A stretch of 8,261 nucleotides of DNA from Clostridiales bacterium UBA3277. Lineage in GTDB: Bacteria; Bacillota; Clostridia; Oscillospirales; Oscillospiraceae. The notes beneath the pieces were generated by a model. It ran no database searches, was not told the origin of the DNA, and was given only the letters and a program-made list of their open reading frames with translations. Position numbers and translations under genes: made by a program. Positions 5,541 to 8,261 of this stretch are shown one piece after another. The DNA lies in the NCBI GenBank assembly GCA_002362145.1, contig DETX01000129.1, positions 720 through 8,980 on the forward strand, written 5' to 3'. Every line of letters starts with the position of its first letter. The first letter of the stretch is position 1.

Positions 5541-5551
5541 AGAATTATCAT
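5531..5551. promoter_or_regulatory. Inverted repeat over the nagA -10 (candidate operator)
   Basis: ATGATA (5531-5536) and TATCAT (5546-5551) are perfect 6-bp inverted repeats with a 9-bp centre, covering the -10 and probable start of transcription. A further small palindrome, TTCG-A-CGAA, lies at 5554-5562 next to the ribosome binding site. NagR- or NagC-type control of nagA is common in bacteria, but I do not recognise either consensus here. Confidence 0.35.
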
Positions 5552-5577
5552 ATTTCGACGAAGGGAGAATATCGATC

Positions 5578-6705
5578 ATGTTCTATAAAAACGCACGAAT
5601 CTTTACCTCCGATTTTCAGTTCCATATGGGTGCCTTTGAAGTCAAAGACGGCCTTTTCGGGGCGGTCCTCCCTGAGCATGTCCCCGGAGACGCCATTGAT
5701 TTGCAGGGCGCCACCGTCATTCCCGGTCTGATTGACGTCCACAGCCACGGCAACTCCGGCGCGGACTTCTCCGACGGCGACTATGAGGGCCTGAAGAAGA
5801 TGGCCAGATTCTACGCCCAGTGCGGCGTCACCTCCTTCGCCCCCGCCTCCATGACCCTTCCCTACGACGTGCTGGCCAAGGCCTTCGCCACCGCCGTGGA
5901 GCTGGTGCGGGAGGCTCCCCAGGGCTGCGCCCGGCTCATGGGCATCCAGATGGAGGGTCCCTTCTTCTCCTACAAAAAGCGGGGCGCCCAGAACGCCGAC
6001 TACCTCCGGGAGCCTGACTTTGAGGCCTTCCGGAAGCTGTGGGAGGGCTGCAACGGCCTGGTGAAGATCGTGGACGTGGCTCCGGAGCTTCCCGGCGCCG
6101 CCGAGTTCGTGGCCAAGGCCAGGGGGCTTTGCACCGTATCCATCGCCCACACCGACTGCACCTACGACGACGCCAAGGCCGCCGTGGACGCCGGCGTCAC
6201 CCACCTGACCCATATGTACAATGCCATGCCTCCCATCCACCACCGTAACCCCGGCGCCATTCCCGCCGCCGTGGAAAACCCGGCAGTTCAGGCTGAAATC
6301 ATCTGTGACGGCTTCCACATCCACCCCGCCGCCGTCCGGCTGGCCTTCACCATGTTCAAAAACCGGATGATACTGGTCTCCGACTCCGGCCGCTGCGCCG
6401 GTCAGCCCGAGGGCACCGCCTTTGACCTGGGCGGTCAGATGGGCTACCTGAGAGGCGGCGTGGCCCGTCTTGCTGACGGCACCATCTGCTGCTCCGCGGC
6501 AAACCTCTGGGGCTGCCTGACGAACGTCCTGTCCTGGAACATCCCCGAGGAGGAGGCCGTCCGGGCCGCCACCTACAATCCCGCCAAGGCCCTGGGCGTT
6601 CAGGATAAGGTGGGCTCCATTGCCGAGGGCAAGTATGCGGACTTTCTCATCTGCGCCCCCGATTACAGCGCCAAGCGCGTCTTTATCGGCGGCGTAGAGC
6701 AATAA
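5578..6705 (+). CDS. nagA: N-acetylglucosamine-6-phosphate deacetylase
   Basis: This 375-residue cytoplasmic enzyme removes acetate from GlcNAc-6-phosphate to give glucosamine-6-phosphate, used in amino-sugar catabolism and cell-wall recycling. It belongs to the amidohydrolase superfamily. After a small N-terminal beta domain, PGLIDVHSHG (49-58) provides the metal-site histidines H55 and H57. MEGPF (125-129, Glu126), AHT (190-192, His191) and THMYNAM (211-217, His212) supply further ligands. HHRNPG (221-226) and CDGFHIHP (243-250, His247) bind substrate, and VSDSGRCAG (267-275) holds the catalytic Asp269. TYNPAKALG (332-340) and GSIAEGKYADFLI (346-358) are the usual C-terminal blocks. All key residues are present and the length is normal. 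The start at 5578 has AAGGGAG at 5561-5567, 10 nt upstream; an in-frame ATG further up (5512 frame) lies in the promoter. nagB is absent, and two MATE transporter genes flank it. Confidence 0.93.
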   Translation: MFYKNARIFTSDFQFHMGAFEVKDGLFGAVLPEHVPGDAIDLQGATVIPGLIDVHSHGNSGADFSDGDYEGLKKMARFYAQCGVTSFAPASMTLPYDVLAKAFATAVELVREAPQGCARLMGIQMEGPFFSYKKRGAQNADYLREPDFEAFRKLWEGCNGLVKIVDVAPELPGAAEFVAKARGLCTVSIAHTDCTYDDAKAAVDAGVTHLTHMYNAMPPIHHRNPGAIPAAVENPAVQAEIICDGFHIHPAAVRLAFTMFKNRMILVSDSGRCAGQPEGTAFDLGGQMGYLRGGVARLADGTICCSAANLWGCLTNVLSWNIPEEEAVRAATYNPAKALGVQDKVGSIAEGKYADFLICAPDYSAKRVFIGGVEQ

Positions 6706-6735
6706 TCCACACCCAGCGTATCCCGGCGATATTTT

Positions 6736-6758
6736 GGGGAGGGGCAGCGCCCCTCCCC
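6736..6758 (+). repeat. Perfect 10-bp GC hairpin between nagA and the second MATE gene
   Basis: GGGGAGGGGC (6736-6745) and GCCCCTCCCC (6749-6758) pair perfectly around a 3-nt loop, 30 nt after the nagA stop. There is no U-tract on either strand, so it is not a normal terminator. It may instead slow transcription, protect the 3' end of nagA mRNA, or be a copy of a dispersed palindromic element. The hairpin at 892-910 has similar G/C-run composition but is not the same sequence. Confidence 0.65.
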
Positions 6759-6807
6759 TGTCATGTCTGAAAAAATCCATTTACAAAATTTTACATCTGA
6801 GGTTTCT

Positions 6808-8190
6808 ATGCGCAATCGATACATCGGCAACCGGGCGTTCTACCGCCGGGTCTTTGGGGTGGCCGTCCCCATCATCATCCAAAACGGCATCACAAACTTC
6901 GTATCCCTGCTGGACAACATCATGGTGGGCCAGGTGGGCACCATCCCCATGAGCGGCGTATCCATCGTCAACGGCCTGCTGTTCGTATTCAACCTGAGCA
7001 TCTTCGGGGCCAGCTCCGGGGCAGGCATCTTCACCGCCCAGTTCTTCGGCTCCCGGGACGACGAGGGTGTGCGGCACACCTTCCGGTTTAAATTCCTGAT
7101 CTGTCTGTTGCTGTCGGTTTTGGGCGTCACCCTGTTTCTCACCCGGGGCACCCAGCTCATCGGCCTCTATCTGACCGGCAGCGGAGAAGCCGCCACGGCC
7201 CAAGGCGCCCTTGACTACGGCCTGCGGTATCTGCACGTCATGCTCTGGGGCTTCGTACCCTTTGCCCTGTCCAACACCTATTCCTCCACCCTCCGGGAAA
7301 CCGGCGAGACCGTGGTGCCTATGGCCGCGGGAATCATGGCGGTGCTGGTGAATCTGTGCCTGAACTATGTGCTCATTTTCGGCCACTTCGGCGCTCCCGC
7401 CCTGGGCGTGGAGGGTGCGGCCATCGCCACCGTGATTTCCCGGTACGTGGAGCTGGCCATCGTGGCAGCCTGGGCCCACACCCATGCCGGACGCTACAGC
7501 TATATGACCGGGGTGTACCGGAGCCTCCACATTCCCGGCCGACTCCTCAAGGCCATCATCCGCAAGGGAATGCCCCTGCTGGTCAACGAATTTCTCTGGT
7601 CCTTCGGCATGGCCATCCTGAATCAGTGCTATTCCACCTGCGGCCTGGATGTGGTGCCCGCCCAGAACATCTCCTCCACGCTGTGGAACCTGGGCAGTGT
7701 GGTATTTCTCTCCATGGGCAACGCCGTCGGCATCATCATGGGTCAGATGCTGGGGGCCGGGCAAAACCGGGATGAGGTCCGGGACACCAACCGGAAGCTC
7801 ATCTCTGTCAGCGTTCTCTCCGGCGCGGTCTTTGGCCTCATCATCATTCTCTTCTCCGGCCTGTTCCCGAAGATCTACAACACCACCGACTCTGTGCGGC
7901 TTCTCGCCACACAGCTGATCTGCATCTCCGCCCTCATGATGCCCTTCAACTCCTTCACCAACGCCACTTATTTCACCCTCCGTTCCGGCGGGCAGACCAT
8001 GGTGACCTTTTTGTTTGACAGCTGCTTTGTCTGGGTGGTGTGCGTGCCCCTGGCCTTCTGCCTGAGCCGCTTCGCCCATATGTCCATCCTGCCGCTGTAT
8101 GCCATCTGTCAGGGCACCGATTTGATTAAAAGCGCCCTGGGCGCCATCATGCTGAAACAGGGCAAGTGGATTCAGAATTTAACCACATAA
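6808..8190 (+). CDS. MATE family efflux transporter (second, distinct copy)
   Basis: The 460-residue protein has the 12-helix MATE layout: two bundles, about 12-220 and about 245-455, with a polar linker near 222-245. Family blocks seen are SLLDNIMVGQVG in helix 1 (33-44, Asp36), FTAQFFGSRD (75-84), SNTYSSTLRETGET (155-168), CLNYVLIFG (184-192) with ALGVEGAAIATVISRYVE after it, and a conserved Glu261 in the seventh helix. The start at 6808 is favoured because TGAGG lies 5 nt upstream (6798-6802); an in-frame ATG at 6763 has no ribosome binding site and sits right after the GC hairpin. I see no clear promoter in 6706-6807, so it is probably read through from nagA. It differs clearly from the other MATE protein in the helix-1 and linker sequences, so it is not a recent duplicate. 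The substrate is unknown. Confidence 0.9.
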   Translation: MRNRYIGNRAFYRRVFGVAVPIIIQNGITNFVSLLDNIMVGQVGTIPMSGVSIVNGLLFVFNLSIFGASSGAGIFTAQFFGSRDDEGVRHTFRFKFLICLLLSVLGVTLFLTRGTQLIGLYLTGSGEAATAQGALDYGLRYLHVMLWGFVPFALSNTYSSTLRETGETVVPMAAGIMAVLVNLCLNYVLIFGHFGAPALGVEGAAIATVISRYVELAIVAAWAHTHAGRYSYMTGVYRSLHIPGRLLKAIIRKGMPLLVNEFLWSFGMAILNQCYSTCGLDVVPAQNISSTLWNLGSVVFLSMGNAVGIIMGQMLGAGQNRDEVRDTNRKLISVSVLSGAVFGLIIILFSGLFPKIYNTTDSVRLLATQLICISALMMPFNSFTNATYFTLRSGGQTMVTFLFDSCFVWVVCVPLAFCLSRFAHMSILPLYAICQGTDLIKSALGAIMLKQGKWIQNLTT

Positions 8191-8236
8191 CGAAAAATAC
8201 CCGGGCTGCAAAAGCGCAGCCCGGGTTATTTTTTCG
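8191..8236 (+). terminator. Strong, probably bidirectional terminator after the second MATE gene
   Basis: A perfect 10-bp stem is formed by CCCGGGCTGC (8200-8209) and GCAGCCCGGG (8216-8225) with a 6-nt loop, plus an A-T pair at its base. Six T residues follow at 8229-8234. CGAAAAA at 8191-8197 mirrors TTTTTCG at 8230-8236, so the element also works on the minus strand. It starts directly after the TAA stop and ends the nagA-MATE transcription unit. Nothing further is recognisable in 8237-8261. Confidence 0.9.
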
Positions 8237-8261
8237 CAATTATACTGATATTCAATAAAAA

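Noticed and set aside
5548..6780. A 410-codon open frame on the minus strand opposite nagA
   Set aside because: Its sequence is Gly/His/Val-rich shadow translation of the well-conserved nagA gene, with no domain and no ribosome binding site.
6763..6807. Earlier ATG for the second MATE protein
   Set aside because: No ribosome binding site precedes it, and the GC hairpin ends 4 nt upstream; the ATG at 6808 has TGAGG at good spacing.
6781..8079. A 432-codon open frame on the minus strand opposite the second MATE gene
   Set aside because: It is a shadow of a membrane protein gene in GC-rich DNA; the composition is Gly/His/Asp-rich and not protein-like.
1..8261. tRNA or rRNA genes, CRISPR arrays, riboswitches, prophage or toxin-antitoxin genes
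   Set aside because: No cloverleaf, repeat-spacer pattern, known aptamer core, phage gene or small paired genes could be recognised on either strand.

Overview
The window looks like a chromosomal segment of a spore-forming, GC-rich member of the Clostridia, most likely an Oscillospiraceae-type gut Firmicute. The reasons are the C-terminal tail of a sporulation-type sigma factor at the left edge, a Rex-family redox repressor, strong Firmicute-style ribosome binding sites (AAGGAG, AGGAGG, GGAGG), TATAAT/TTGACG-type promoters, and GC-rich coding sequence. The genus is inferred from style, not from a marker gene.

Layout. 1-82 (+) is the end of a sigma-70-family gene. 158-838 (+) is a Rex-like NAD(H)-sensing repressor, preceded by a TGn-extended promoter embedded in a 40-nt inverted repeat. 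971-1402 (-) is a small, very AT-rich VOC/glyoxalase-fold gene with its own promoter and dyad, which looks like a late arrival. 1572-3335 (-) is a full-length ABC exporter half-transporter. It diverges from 3474-4058 (+), a short RluA-family pseudouridine synthase. That gene runs tail to tail into 4055-5395 (-), a MATE efflux transporter, with overlapping stop codons. The MATE gene diverges, across a 182-bp region rich in small dyads, from 5578-6705 (+), N-acetylglucosamine-6-phosphate deacetylase (nagA). nagA is followed in the same direction by a second MATE-family transporter, 6808-8190 (+), closed by a strong terminator at 8191-8236.

How the genes work together. I see no single pathway. 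Rex would sense the NADH/NAD+ ratio. Three exporters (one ABC, two MATE) and a VOC protein suggest a housekeeping and small-molecule-defence neighbourhood. nagA would feed amino-sugar recycling or catabolism, but nagB is not in the window. Apart from nagA and the second MATE gene, which may be cotranscribed, each gene appears to have its own promoter.

The genes themselves belong to known families. The unusual material is regulatory: an 18-pair stem-loop over the rex promoter, 16- to 27-bp dyads on three other promoters or leaders, a non-canonical Rex wing with a repeated charged tail, and an AT-rich one-gene island. I did not find a convincing new multi-gene system.
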